Shown here: piece by piece, positions 39,685-48,677 of the stretch
How positions within the stretch are numbered: the first letter of the stretch is position 1
Layout: every line of letters starts with the position of its first letter
Assembly: GCA_050733935.1 (NCBI GenBank)
Contig: JBOHUC010000063.1
Span: forward strand, 1 to 48,882
DNA length: 48,882 bases
Origin: JBOHUC01 sp050733935
GTDB taxonomy: Bacteria > Eisenbacteria > RBG-16-71-46 > DASYSL01
Direction: 5' to 3'
The notes under the pieces: generated by a model
The model's database searches: none
What the model saw: only the letters and a program-made list of their open reading frames with translations
What the model was told of the DNA's origin: nothing
Program-made: the position numbers and the translations under genes

Positions 39685-42495
39685 ATGAGCAGGACGTCAG
39701 GGTTGATCCGAACCCTTCAGGCGCTGGGGGTGGCCTGGGCGCTGATCATCGTGCCCACCGCCGTCCTGGCGGCCACGACCGGAAAGATTTCCGGTGTCGT
39801 GCGTGAAAGAGGCAAAGGCCCCCTGCCGGGCGTGACGGTCATCGTCGAAGGAACGCGCTTCGGCGCGATCGCCGACGACCAGGGCCGCTACACCATCATC
39901 AACGTACCGGCAGGGTCGTACACGCTCCGCGGCCGCATCGTCGGCTACGCGGACTACCTCGTGAACGACGTGGTCGTGCACCCGGACTTCACGACGGACA
40001 TCAATCTCGAGCTCGCGCCGGATGCGATCCAGCAGACTCCGGTCATCGTGGAAGCCGGGCGGCCCCTCATCCAGAAGGACGCCACGGGCACGACGCGCTT
40101 CCTGTCCTCCGAGGACATCCAGAACCTGCCCACGCGCGGCTACCGGGACGCCGCCGCACTGCAGACGGGCATCGTCAACTTCCAGCGCAACATCGACCGC
40201 GAGAACCAGAACACGCCCACGCTGATCGTGCGCGGCGGCCGTCCGAACGAGGTTGCTTACTACGTGGACGGCTTCTCGCAGCAGGATCCGCTCACCGGCA
40301 ACAGCACGACGAACATCTCGAACAACGCGATCGAGGAAGTCGTCGTCCTGACGGGCGGTTTCAACGCGGAGTACGGCAAGGTGTCTTCGGGCGTCATCAA
40401 CGTGATCACGCGCGAAGGCGGCCCGAAGTTCTTCGGCTCGGTCGAGGCCGTGTCGGACGTCATCTCCGGCGGCTGGGTCGGAACGAACCGCTACGACTAC
40501 AACATCTACGACGCTTCGTTCGGCGGCCCGGTGATCCCGAACTCGGACAAGCTCACGTTCTACGTGTCCGGTGAGCGCCGGTGGCAGGGGGACCGCTCGC
40601 CGCGCAACCTGTCGCCGAACCTCCAGAGCTTCATGGAGAGCGAGGGCGCCGCCGAAGGGATGCAAATCAACAACGGCCTCTCGGGCTGGACCGGCCAGGC
40701 GAAGTTCGCGTGGAAGGCGACCGACGCGATGAACGTGAAGTTCGGAGGCCTGGGCTCGACGGACGACTGGCGCGAGTTCACGCAGGCGTACCTCAACAAC
40801 ATCGAGCACATGCCGCGCTACCTGGACAAGAATTACTCCGCGTTCGGGCAGCTCAACCACACGCTCAACGCGCGGTCGTTCTACGGCGTCTACCTGAACT
40901 ACTTCCAGACCGAGCGCGAGCGCGGCGACGGGGTGCACTTCGACAATCTCGAAGGCTACTCGCAGCCGGACGGGAATCCGACGTTCCCCACGGGCCAGCC
41001 CTACTTCTTCACCGCGGGCCACGTGTGGGACGACTACCTCAAGCGGAAGTCGTCCTACTGGGGTTTGAAGGGCGACTACACGAACCAGGTGAACCGCTAT
41101 CACCAGCTCAGAGGCGGGGCCGAGTTCCAGCGCCACACGCTGCGCTATTACAACGCGTACTTCCCGGTCGACATCGAGTACGACTCCGATGGAAACGCGA
41201 TCGGCCAGACGCGCGACATCGACCGCTACGGCTACGACGTCGATGGAAAGACCCACGTCGACGGTGATGACATCGACGGTGCGAAACACCCGAAGACCGC
41301 GGCCCTCTTCGCGCAGGACAAATACGAGCGCGAAGGCGTGATCGTGAACGCCGGCCTGCGCCTCGATTACATCGACGTCGCGACGCCGGCGCTCGCGAGC
41401 GAGGAGTACCCGCTCGGGACGCCCCCGGACGATGATCTCCAGGCCGACGACCTGCAGGACCCCGAGACCTACCTTCGCCTGTCGCCGCGGCTCGGCGTCG
41501 CGTTCCCGGTGACCGACCGGACGCTGCTCCGCGTGAACTACGGGCAGTTCTTCCAGCAGGTCAACCTGCAGGACCTGTACGTGTCGTACCGCTTCCTCGA
41601 GCACAAGATCCGGACAGGCGGCTACTTCGTCGGGTTCGGCAATCCCAACCTGAAGCCCGAGCGGACGACGGCCTACGAAGTGGGCGTCGCGCACCAGCTC
41701 GGTGAGCGGATGCGGCTCGACGTCACGGCCTACTACAAGGACGTGAAGGACCTGGTCGAGATCACGACCATCCGGTCGAACCCGAACGCGTTCGCGAGCT
41801 ATCGGAACCGCGACTTCGCGACCATCAAGGGTGTGGACATCGGCTGGGTGATGCGCCCGGTCAACCACATCTCCGCGCAGCTCAACTACAGCCTCTCGTA
41901 TGCGCAGGGGACGGGCTCGGTCTCCGACACCCAGCGGAATCCCGCATGGACGGCGAGCAACGTGCCGAAGCAAACCGCTCCTCTCGACTTCGACCAGCGG
42001 CACAAGCTGACGGCCGGCATGGATTACCGGCTGGGTTCGACGGAAGGCCCAAACTGGCTCCACAACTTCGGCGCCAACGTTCTGTTCTCGGTCGCGAGCG
42101 GCACGCCGTATACGCCCGCGCAGATCTTCGACGAGGTGACGCTCGCGAACGTCGCCGTCAATCCGAGCGGACCGATCAACTCGCGCTACGGGCCGTGGAC
42201 CTCGACGCTCGACCTCAAGGTCAGCAAGGGCTTCCTGCTGTCCAACAGGGCGACGCTCAACGTGTTCGTGTGGGGCCTGAACGTCCTCGATGCGGATAAC
42301 GCGCTCACGGTCTACCAGGGCACGGGCTCGCCGACCTCGACGAACTTCCTGTCCACCGAATCGGGTCAGGCCTACATCAACGGCCATCCGGACGGGCCGG
42401 ACGCCGCAGTGTCGGAGTACAACCTGGCGCAGCAGCAATCCGTGTTCTACAGCAATCCCCGGCTCGTTCGCTTCGGGGTGAGTCTCGGGTTCTAG
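39685..42495 (+). CDS. TonB-dependent receptor with N-terminal carboxypeptidase-regulatory-like domain
   Basis: 936 residues from ATG 39685 (AGGAG upstream). Signal peptide to about residue 29 (AVLAATTG). A CarboxypepD_reg-like domain (GKISGVVRERGKGPLPGVTVIVEGT, YTIINVPAGSYTLR) is followed by a plug domain (TPTLIVRGGRPNEVAYYVDGFS, VLTGGFNAEYGKVSSGVINVITREG) and a 22-strand-type barrel ending RLVRFGVSLGF. This layout is that of SusC-like and Omp-type TonB receptors, which take up large substrates with proton-motive force. No SusD gene follows; instead there is a large secreted protein and a PorV-like barrel. The longest frame (from 39439) includes untranslated leader. Confidence 0.92.
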   Translation: MSRTSGLIRTLQALGVAWALIIVPTAVLAATTGKISGVVRERGKGPLPGVTVIVEGTRFGAIADDQGRYTIINVPAGSYTLRGRIVGYADYLVNDVVVHPDFTTDINLELAPDAIQQTPVIVEAGRPLIQKDATGTTRFLSSEDIQNLPTRGYRDAAALQTGIVNFQRNIDRENQNTPTLIVRGGRPNEVAYYVDGFSQQDPLTGNSTTNISNNAIEEVVVLTGGFNAEYGKVSSGVINVITREGGPKFFGSVEAVSDVISGGWVGTNRYDYNIYDASFGGPVIPNSDKLTFYVSGERRWQGDRSPRNLSPNLQSFMESEGAAEGMQINNGLSGWTGQAKFAWKATDAMNVKFGGLGSTDDWREFTQAYLNNIEHMPRYLDKNYSAFGQLNHTLNARSFYGVYLNYFQTERERGDGVHFDNLEGYSQPDGNPTFPTGQPYFFTAGHVWDDYLKRKSSYWGLKGDYTNQVNRYHQLRGGAEFQRHTLRYYNAYFPVDIEYDSDGNAIGQTRDIDRYGYDVDGKTHVDGDDIDGAKHPKTAALFAQDKYEREGVIVNAGLRLDYIDVATPALASEEYPLGTPPDDDLQADDLQDPETYLRLSPRLGVAFPVTDRTLLRVNYGQFFQQVNLQDLYVSYRFLEHKIRTGGYFVGFGNPNLKPERTTAYEVGVAHQLGERMRLDVTAYYKDVKDLVEITTIRSNPNAFASYRNRDFATIKGVDIGWVMRPVNHISAQLNYSLSYAQGTGSVSDTQRNPAWTASNVPKQTAPLDFDQRHKLTAGMDYRLGSTEGPNWLHNFGANVLFSVASGTPYTPAQIFDEVTLANVAVNPSGPINSRYGPWTSTLDLKVSKGFLLSNRATLNVFVWGLNVLDADNALTVYQGTGSPTSTNFLSTESGQAYINGHPDGPDAAVSEYNLAQQQSVFYSNPRLVRFGVSLGF

Positions 42496-42532
42496 GAATC
42501 CGCTCGGCGACGATCGGGCAAGGAGGCTGTGT

Positions 42533-45500
42533 ATGAGGGCAATTCGCCTGTCGCTGGCGCTGCTGCTCGGGATCGCGATTGCCGGTCCCGGGCATGCGGC
42601 GCTGCCGCTCAACCGTCCGATCGTGCCGCCCGGCACGAAAGGACAGGGTCCGGGGGTCAACATCCAGGACACCGGAACACGGATCGACGTCAACCAGGTC
42701 AGCATGGTCGTGACGAACGTCGGCTCGTTCGCATTCGACCTTCAAAGCGGCAACTCGGGTCTCGAGTGGCCGCGCGGGACCGGCAACACCGCCGTGTTCG
42801 CATCGGGGATCTGGATTGGCGCCAAGGTGGGCGGGGACATTCGGGTCGCACTCGCCGAGTACGCCCAGGAGTACGTCCCCGGGCCGATGGCGGGCGGGAC
42901 GTTTCAGGACGACTCGCCCGACTTCCGGATGTTCAAGGCGAACCTCGCGGATACGACCGGTTACGGCGAATGGCTCGCGGTCGCGGTCCCCATGGGAGCG
43001 CCGATCACGGTGGTCAACGGCGACACACTGCCGGGGATCATCGGGGATCAGACGCTGTGGGGCGTCTACAACGATGCGGATCCGGATGCGCACGGGCAGG
43101 TCGTCAATTCGGATCCGCTGGGGCTCGAGGTCCAGCAGACGACGTTCGCCTTCGATCGTCAGGGCGCGCTCGGGAACACCGTGTTCATCAAGTACCTGAT
43201 CATCAACAACGGTACGAACACGCTCGACTCGACGTTCATCTCGATCTGGTCGGACCCGGATCTCGGCGGCTTCGTGGACGACCTGGTGGGGGTGGATCGC
43301 CCGCGTTCGCTCGGCTACTGCTACAACGCGACGAACAATGACGACATCTACGGCACGCGTCCGCCCGCCGTCGGTTTCGACTACTTCCAGGGCCCGCTCG
43401 CCGATGACGGCGTCACCCGGCTCCCGATGACGGCCTATGTGAAGTACGTGAACGGGACGGATCCGAGCTCGCGGCAGCAGGTCTATAACTACCAGCTCGG
43501 GCTCGAGGCGAACGGTGCGCCGATCATCAATCCGACGAGCGGGCTCGTCACGACGTTCATGCACGACGGCGACCCGGTGACGGGGACGGGGTGGCTCGAC
43601 ACGAACCCCGCCGACCGCCGGCTCTTCCTCTCGTCCGGGCCGTTTACGATGGCCCCGGGCGATACGCAGGAAGTCGTGTGTGCGGTGATCATGGGCCAGG
43701 GCCGCGACCGTCTGTCCTCGATCACCGCGCTCCGCGTGTTCGACGATACGGCCCAGGACGCGTTCGACCGCGACTTCATTCTCGCGGCGCCGCCGCCGCA
43801 GCCCGTGGTGACGGCGCAGCCGCTCGACCGCGAGATCGTCCTCACCTGGGGACGCGATTCCGAGGTGCCCGATCCGCTGTTCAGCTACGAGTTCGAAGGC
43901 TACAACGTCTATCAAGGCGCGACGGTGGCGGGGCCCTGGGAGAAGATCGCGACGTTCGACGTCGTAAACAGCGTCGACGTGATCATGGATACCGTGTTCG
44001 ATCCCATCTCGGGCACGTTCGTCGACCTTCCGGTCCAGGTCGGGACGAACTCGGGCCTCCAGTACTCGGTGTCGATCACCCAGGACCTCCTCGAGGGCGG
44101 GAGCCTCAACAACGGCACGCAATATTACTTCGCCGTTACCGGATACAATTACAACGGCACGCCGCCGCTCGGGTTCCCCAAGTCGCTCGAGAATTCGCAG
44201 CGTCCGATCACAGTGATTCCCCAGAAGCCGGTGGCCGGGACGGATCTCTCGGCGGCCGAAACCGGGGACGTGACGCAGGCCCAGGTCGCGACGGGACCGC
44301 TTCCGACCTCGGACGTGGTCGAAGTCGAAGTCGTCGATCCGACGCGGGTCACCGGACACAGCTACGAGGTGTTCTACACGCCGGTCACGCCGCCTCCGCC
44401 TCAATACGAGGGGCAGGACGTGAACGTGTTCTGGAACCTCCGGGACCTCACGACCGGGGACACCCTGCTCGTCGATCAGATCAACCGGACGGGCAACGAC
44501 GACTACGTGATCGTGGACGGTATCAAGGTCAAGGTCATCGGCTCCTACCTGCCGGAGGTGATCCAGGACGTCGTCTGGCTGCCCCCTCCGGCCAACCCGG
44601 TCAACCGTGAGATGGTGGGCGTCGACTGGGGCGGCCGGTTCTTCGACCGCGGAGCGGACTTCGCGAAGGGCTTCGAAGACCTCGATCCGCCGATCATCTT
44701 CGACTCGGCTCTCGATCCGCTCGCCGACGTGGACTCGTTCGGCACGGTCGAGGTCCGGATGTCGAGCGATCCCGCGATCGGGAAAGCCTACCGGTACCTT
44801 CGCGATGAGGTCGCAGTGTCCGGTGACGCTCCATCGACCGGGCGCGGCTACTACTACGGCGGCTTCGTGGACGTTCCGTTCACGGTCTGGCAGACGCTGG
44901 GCGACCTCGATCCCGGGAACGACATCCAGATCGATGGGTTCTACGTCGAGCGGCGGCTCACGCAGCCGGACGGAACGATCGAGGCCGACTCGCTCCAGTT
45001 CGCGACGTTCGATTCGACGTGGTTCCCCGATCGCTCGGCGCAGGGCGGACGCGAGTACATCTTCGTCGTGCAAACGGCCTACACCGACACGCCGAAGTCG
45101 CAGTACGAGGTGGACGATCCGTTCCACGCCCTGCCGACGACGGTGGGCCCGCTCGCTCCCATGACGTACGTCGTCTGGCCCCGGCGGAACCGAAACCCCG
45201 CGACCGATCCGGTCGACGAGGGCGACATGTTCCGCTTCATCTGGGCGGAGCCGGCGACACCGAACGACATGTTCACGTTCGACACGAGCGCACCGGTGAC
45301 GGGCGACATGACTCTTGCGGCGTCGCAGCTCGACGCGATCCGCGTGGTCCCAAACCCGTACTACGCACGCTCGACGTACGAGACCGACCAGTTCAACCGC
45401 ATCGTCCGGTTCATGAACCTGCCCGCGGCGTGCACGATCCGCATCTTCACGCTCGCCGGGCAGCTCGTCCGGACCCTCGAGAAGAACGATCCTTCGACCT

Positions 45501-45646
45501 CGGTCCTCAACTGGGACCTCGAGACCTTCAACGATCTCCCCGTGGCGAGCGGCATGTACCTCTACCAGATAGAGGCGCCGGGCATCGGTGCCACGCGGGG
45601 TCGCATGGTCGTGTTCATGGAGAAGGAACGTCTCAACAACTTCTAG
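42533..45646 (+). CDS. Large secreted protein with FN3-like and FlgD-like C-terminal domains
   Basis: 1037 residues. AGGAGG seven bases before ATG 42533. Signal peptide with cleavage after GHA (residues 1-22). A large N-terminal region of unknown fold follows, then an FN3-like segment (IVLTWGRDSEVPDPLFSYEFEGYNVYQG). The FlgD-like/type IX-like C-terminal domain contains IRVVPNPYYARSTYE, CTIRIFTLAGQLVRTLEKND and LPVASGMYLYQIEAPG, and ends in a charged tail (KERLNNF). It is predicted to be exported across the outer membrane or held at the surface. It lies 37 bases after the TonB-receptor gene and 11 bases before a PorV-like gene, strongly suggesting one surface complex. Confidence 0.82.
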   Translation: MRAIRLSLALLLGIAIAGPGHAALPLNRPIVPPGTKGQGPGVNIQDTGTRIDVNQVSMVVTNVGSFAFDLQSGNSGLEWPRGTGNTAVFASGIWIGAKVGGDIRVALAEYAQEYVPGPMAGGTFQDDSPDFRMFKANLADTTGYGEWLAVAVPMGAPITVVNGDTLPGIIGDQTLWGVYNDADPDAHGQVVNSDPLGLEVQQTTFAFDRQGALGNTVFIKYLIINNGTNTLDSTFISIWSDPDLGGFVDDLVGVDRPRSLGYCYNATNNDDIYGTRPPAVGFDYFQGPLADDGVTRLPMTAYVKYVNGTDPSSRQQVYNYQLGLEANGAPIINPTSGLVTTFMHDGDPVTGTGWLDTNPADRRLFLSSGPFTMAPGDTQEVVCAVIMGQGRDRLSSITALRVFDDTAQDAFDRDFILAAPPPQPVVTAQPLDREIVLTWGRDSEVPDPLFSYEFEGYNVYQGATVAGPWEKIATFDVVNSVDVIMDTVFDPISGTFVDLPVQVGTNSGLQYSVSITQDLLEGGSLNNGTQYYFAVTGYNYNGTPPLGFPKSLENSQRPITVIPQKPVAGTDLSAAETGDVTQAQVATGPLPTSDVVEVEVVDPTRVTGHSYEVFYTPVTPPPPQYEGQDVNVFWNLRDLTTGDTLLVDQINRTGNDDYVIVDGIKVKVIGSYLPEVIQDVVWLPPPANPVNREMVGVDWGGRFFDRGADFAKGFEDLDPPIIFDSALDPLADVDSFGTVEVRMSSDPAIGKAYRYLRDEVAVSGDAPSTGRGYYYGGFVDVPFTVWQTLGDLDPGNDIQIDGFYVERRLTQPDGTIEADSLQFATFDSTWFPDRSAQGGREYIFVVQTAYTDTPKSQYEVDDPFHALPTTVGPLAPMTYVVWPRRNRNPATDPVDEGDMFRFIWAEPATPNDMFTFDTSAPVTGDMTLAASQLDAIRVVPNPYYARSTYETDQFNRIVRFMNLPAACTIRIFTLAGQLVRTLEKNDPSTSVLNWDLETFNDLPVASGMYLYQIEAPGIGATRGRMVVFMEKERLNNF

Positions 45647-45657
45647 GAGGAACGGAG

Positions 45658-46728
45658 ATGAATCGGATCCTGAACACGAATGGAGGCCGGGGGCTCGTCG
45701 CGATCCTCGTCCTCGCCCTGGGCGGGCTCACGGCCCCGGGCCTCGCGCCGGACGTCCGGGCCGGCTCCACGGAGCGGATCGGAACGAACTCGGCGCCCGA
45801 GCTGTCGATCAACGTCGGCCCGCGCGCGAACGCGCTCGGCGGGAACGGAGTGGCGGACGTGAAGGGCTCGGAGTCCATCTACTGGAATCCGGCCGGGCTC
45901 GCCGTGCTGAACGGAACGGAGGCCTCCTTCACGCACGTCAGCCACATCGGCGAGACGAACGTCAATTACTTCTCGATCGCGACCCGGGCCGGGAGCATCG
46001 GCAACCTCGGGTTCTCGGCCAAGGTCTTCAGCGCCGGGGACGTGATCGTGACGACCGAGACGGCGCCGGACGGCACGGGCGAGATCCTCTCGCCGACGTT
46101 CGCGACGATCGGCGTGACGTACGCGCGCCAGTTCACGGACCGCGTGCGCTTCGGCGCGAACATGATGTTCGTCAACGAGTCGATCGCGGAGGCGCACGCG
46201 AAGGGCATCGCGTTCGACTTCGGCTTCCAGTACGACACGAACGAGCACGGGCTCGTGTTCGGCTTCTCGATGAAGAACTTCGGCCCCGCGCTCGAGTACG
46301 AGGGCGCGTCGTTCGACGTCAACACGCCGCCGCCCGGCTCCGAGCCCGGGTCGTCGAACCGGACGCTCCGGTTCACGACCACGGAGAACGAGCTTCCGTC
46401 GTACTTCCAGATCGGCGGCGCGTACAACCTGTGGCAGCAGGGGACGGACCACCGCGTGCAGGTGCTCGGGACGTTCACGAGCAACAACTTCACCCCGGAC
46501 GACTTCCGGGTCGGCGCCGAGTACAAGTACAGGGAGAACCTGGCGCTTCGGGCGGGCTACAACTCGTTCGTCAGCGACACGGATCTCGACACCTACGACG
46601 GCATCAGCTTCGGCGCCGGCGTAGGGGTTCCGCTCGGCACGGCGCGCCTCCAGTTCGACTACGCACAGAGGATGGTGAACGACTGGTTCGGCGACACACA
46701 CGAGTTCGGAGTGCGAGTGCTGTTCTGA
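45658..46728 (+). CDS. PorV/PorQ-family outer-membrane barrel
   Basis: 356 residues from ATG 45658, with AGGAGGAACGGAG before it. A signal peptide precedes the family signature NVGPRANALGGNGVADVKGSESIYWNPAGLA, typical of PorV/PorQ (UPF0164) proteins related to FadL-type barrels. The end is FGVRVLF, with a terminal Phe. In type IX secretion, PorV carries cargo from the translocon to the attachment complex. Location next to a protein with a type IX-like C-terminal domain fits such a role, but no core type IX genes are in the window. The longer frame from 45019 is out-of-frame reading. Confidence 0.87.
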   Translation: MNRILNTNGGRGLVAILVLALGGLTAPGLAPDVRAGSTERIGTNSAPELSINVGPRANALGGNGVADVKGSESIYWNPAGLAVLNGTEASFTHVSHIGETNVNYFSIATRAGSIGNLGFSAKVFSAGDVIVTTETAPDGTGEILSPTFATIGVTYARQFTDRVRFGANMMFVNESIAEAHAKGIAFDFGFQYDTNEHGLVFGFSMKNFGPALEYEGASFDVNTPPPGSEPGSSNRTLRFTTTENELPSYFQIGGAYNLWQQGTDHRVQVLGTFTSNNFTPDDFRVGAEYKYRENLALRAGYNSFVSDTDLDTYDGISFGAGVGVPLGTARLQFDYAQRMVNDWFGDTHEFGVRVLF

Positions 46729-46763
46729 TGCGACGAAGAAGCACGCGCTTCGTTCAACGGAAG

Positions 46764-46793
46764 GCGGCGGGCCCCCCGGCCCGCCGCTTTTTT
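46764..46793 (+). terminator. Intrinsic terminator of the TonB-receptor/PorV operon
   Basis: GCGGCGGGCC-CCCC-GGCCCGCCGC (46764-46787), a perfect 10-bp stem, followed by TTTTTT (46788-46793), 36 bases after the PorV-like stop. Confidence 0.9.
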
Positions 46794-46801
46794 GCCGGGA
46801 G

Positions 46802-46995
46802 TCAACCTGCCGCACGGTAGGTTCGCCGGCGGCGGAGGCTCGCGTCCGGCAGATAGGGGTCACAACTGGTTCCAGAACCAGTTGACCAACCTGCTGTGCA
46901 GCAGGTTCGTCGGCGGGTGTCGGGTCCGGCGCCGGCAGGGCACGGGGTCACAACTGGTTCCAGAACCAGTTGATCAACCTGCTACGCAGCAGGTG
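46802..46995. repeat. Tandem double-hairpin repeat, about 88-bp unit, two full copies and a partial third
   Basis: Copy 1 (46856-46907) and copy 2 (46944-46995) are 52 bases each and differ at about four positions. Each has a first hairpin, CAACTGGTTC-CA-GAACCAGTTG, then a second, AACCTGCTG-TG-CAGCAGGTT in copy 1 and a shorter version in copy 2 (arms ACCTGCT/AGCAGGT). A third palindrome (AACCTGCCG-CA-CGGTAGGTT, 46804-46823, one mismatch pair) precedes copy 1. The sequence between copies (CGYCGGCGG..GTCCGGC) is also similar, giving the 88-bp period. Confidence 0.8.
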
Positions 46996-47038
46996 CTGTT
47001 GACATAATCGACGGCGGCGCGGAGCAGCACGGCCGAAA

Positions 47039-47075
47039 CAACATGCCCCGGGGCATGTTGGTTGCCCTGGGGCAA
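47039..47075. repeat. 22-bp palindrome of the TGCCCCGGGGCA family plus a second short palindrome
   Basis: Perfect palindrome 47039-47060 (arms CAACATGCC / GGCATGTTG around CCGG), followed directly by TTGCCC-TG-GGGCAA (47062-47075). The same core is found at 7734-7757 and 19512-19527. It lies downstream of the gdhA stop and may also serve as its terminator, though no T run is present. Confidence 0.7.
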
Positions 47076-47125
47076 GTGAACGGCGGGAGGATTCGCCGCG
47101 GAGATCCGGCCTGAGCGGGAACTCG

Positions 47126-48415
47126 CTAGGCGTACACCCCGCGGAGCTTGACGACCTCGATCACCCGGCGAATCGCGAGCATGAACGCCGCCACCCGCAT
47201 GTGCACCCGCGGCGTCGGCATGGCGTTGTCCGCGTCGACGGCGAGCTCGAGCACGTCGTGGAACGCCTTGACCATGTACTGCTCGAGGCGGTCGTTCACT
47301 TCGCGCTCGGTCCAGTAGAAGCCCTGGTTGTTCTGCACCCACTCGAAGTACGAGACCGTCACCCCGCCCGAATTGCACAGGATGTCGGGGATCACGAAGA
47401 TCCCGCGCTCCTTGAGGATCCGGTCCGCCTCATGCGTCGTCGGCCCGTTCGCACCCTCCGCCACGATCCGGGCCTTCACCCTGCCCGCGTTCTCGTGCGT
47501 GATCTGATTCTCGAGAGCAGCCGGGATCAGGATGTCGCAGTCGTACTCGATGATCGAGCTCGTGAGCGGCTGCGAGCCCGAGAAGCCGACGACCGAGCCC
47601 GTGCGCTTCGTGTGCTCGAGCAACGCCATCATGTCGAGGCCGCCCGGATTGTGGATTCCGCCCTTCACGTCGGAGGCGGCGACGATCTTCGCCCCGTCCT
47701 GCGAAATGAGCTCGGCGCCAATCGAGCCCACGTTGCCGAAGCCCTGGACGGCAACCCGGCACTTCGCGAGGTCCATCTTGAGATGACGGGTCGCTTCGCG
47801 GACGCAGAACTGGACGCCGCGGCCGGTCGCCTCACGCCGCCCGCGCGAACCGCCCAGGCGAACCGGCTTCCCGGTGATGACGCCGGGAACCGTGCGGCGG
47901 GCGTGCATCGAGTACGTGTCCATGAACCACGCCATCGTCTGCTCGTTCGTGTTGACGTCGGGCGCGGGCACGTCCATGTCGGGGCCGAACAGGTCCGCTA
48001 AGTCCGCGGCGTAGCGGCGCGTGAGCCGCTCGAGCTCGCCCTTCGACATCTTCGTGGGATCGCACGCGATCCCGCCCTTGCCGCCGCCGAACGGGATGTT
48101 CACGACCGCGCACTTCCAGGTCATCCACGCGGCGAGCGCCCGGACCTCGTCGAGCGTGACGTCCGGGTGATAGCGGATTCCACCCTTCGCCGGCCCGCGC
48201 ACGATCGAGTGCTGCACGCGATAGCCGGTGAACACGCGGAAGCTCCCGTCGTCCATCTGGATCGGCAGCGACACGATCGTCGAGCGCCGGGGCTGCTTGA
48301 TGATCTCGAGCAGGCCGGGATCGATCTCGAGCATCTGCGCGGCTTCGTCGAACTGCGCCTGCGCATTCTCGAGGGGATTGAGCTCCTTCTGAATATCCGC
48401 GCCTTCGGCGGGCAT
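47126..48415 (-). CDS. gdhA: Glutamate dehydrogenase (Glu/Leu/Phe/Val dehydrogenase family)
   Basis: 429 residues. Substrate-binding and catalytic region includes KGGIRYHPDVTLDEV and the catalytic Lys in PFGGGKGGIACDP, followed by PAPDVNTNEQTMAWFMDTYS. The nucleotide-binding motif is VQGFGNVGS. It converts glutamate to 2-oxoglutarate and ammonium or the reverse, in the cytoplasm. Coenzyme preference is not clear by eye. ATG 48415 has GGAGG upstream, with a promoter about 125-150 bases further up. It converges with the PorV-like gene across the repeat region. Confidence 0.95.
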   Translation of the reverse strand: MPAEGADIQKELNPLENAQAQFDEAAQMLEIDPGLLEIIKQPRRSTIVSLPIQMDDGSFRVFTGYRVQHSIVRGPAKGGIRYHPDVTLDEVRALAAWMTWKCAVVNIPFGGGKGGIACDPTKMSKGELERLTRRYAADLADLFGPDMDVPAPDVNTNEQTMAWFMDTYSMHARRTVPGVITGKPVRLGGSRGRREATGRGVQFCVREATRHLKMDLAKCRVAVQGFGNVGSIGAELISQDGAKIVAASDVKGGIHNPGGLDMMALLEHTKRTGSVVGFSGSQPLTSSIIEYDCDILIPAALENQITHENAGRVKARIVAEGANGPTTHEADRILKERGIFVIPDILCNSGGVTVSYFEWVQNNQGFYWTEREVNDRLEQYMVKAFHDVLELAVDADNAMPTPRVHMRVAAFMLAIRRVIEVVKLRGVYA

Positions 48416-48538
48416 GGTCCTTCCTCCGGGGATTCTGGGAATGGGGGACGGGGGCGGAACACCCCGGACCGCACGGGCCCGGCCTGTCCGAGCGCGCGGC
48501 GAAGGACGAGCCTGTGCGGTTTGTCCCGAAGCGGCGGG

Positions 48539-48567
48539 AGTCTAGCAGGGGCCCCGAAACCCCACAA
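48539..48567 (-). promoter_or_regulatory. Candidate promoter of gdhA
   Basis: TTGTGG (48567-48562) and TAGACT (48544-48539) on the minus strand with a 17-base spacer. The -10 is preceded by TGC, as an extended -10. The leader would be about 115 bases, GC-rich, without a structure I recognise. Confidence 0.45.
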
Positions 48568-48626
48568 GAGGCGCGCCGGAGTGACGAAAGACGGAGATGC
48601 GCGTTGGGCATGAAAGACAAGCAGAA

Positions 48627-48654
48627 GGGGCTGCGCCTTGTTGGGCACAGCCCC
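48627..48654 (-). terminator. Terminator of the partial gene at the right edge
   Basis: On the minus strand GGGGCTGTGCC-CAACAA-GGCGCAGCCCC (10 of 11 positions pair as Watson-Crick, one G-T), followed by the T-rich TTCTGCTTGTCTTT. It starts 23 bases after the stop at 48678. Confidence 0.75.
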
Positions 48655-48677
48655 TCTTCGAACCGATACGGACGAAA

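Noticed and set aside
39697..42705. 1002-residue minus-strand open frame
   Set aside because: Antisense shadow of the TonB-receptor gene; Arg/Val/Asp-rich composition typical of such shadows.
42377..45127. 916-residue minus-strand open frame
   Set aside because: Antisense to the large secreted-protein gene, whose frame has a signal peptide, ribosome-binding site and recognisable domains.
46998..47010. TTGACATAATCG as a promoter
   Set aside because: TTGACA is present but no -10 lies at a proper distance and no plus-strand gene follows; it is the edge of the repeat region.
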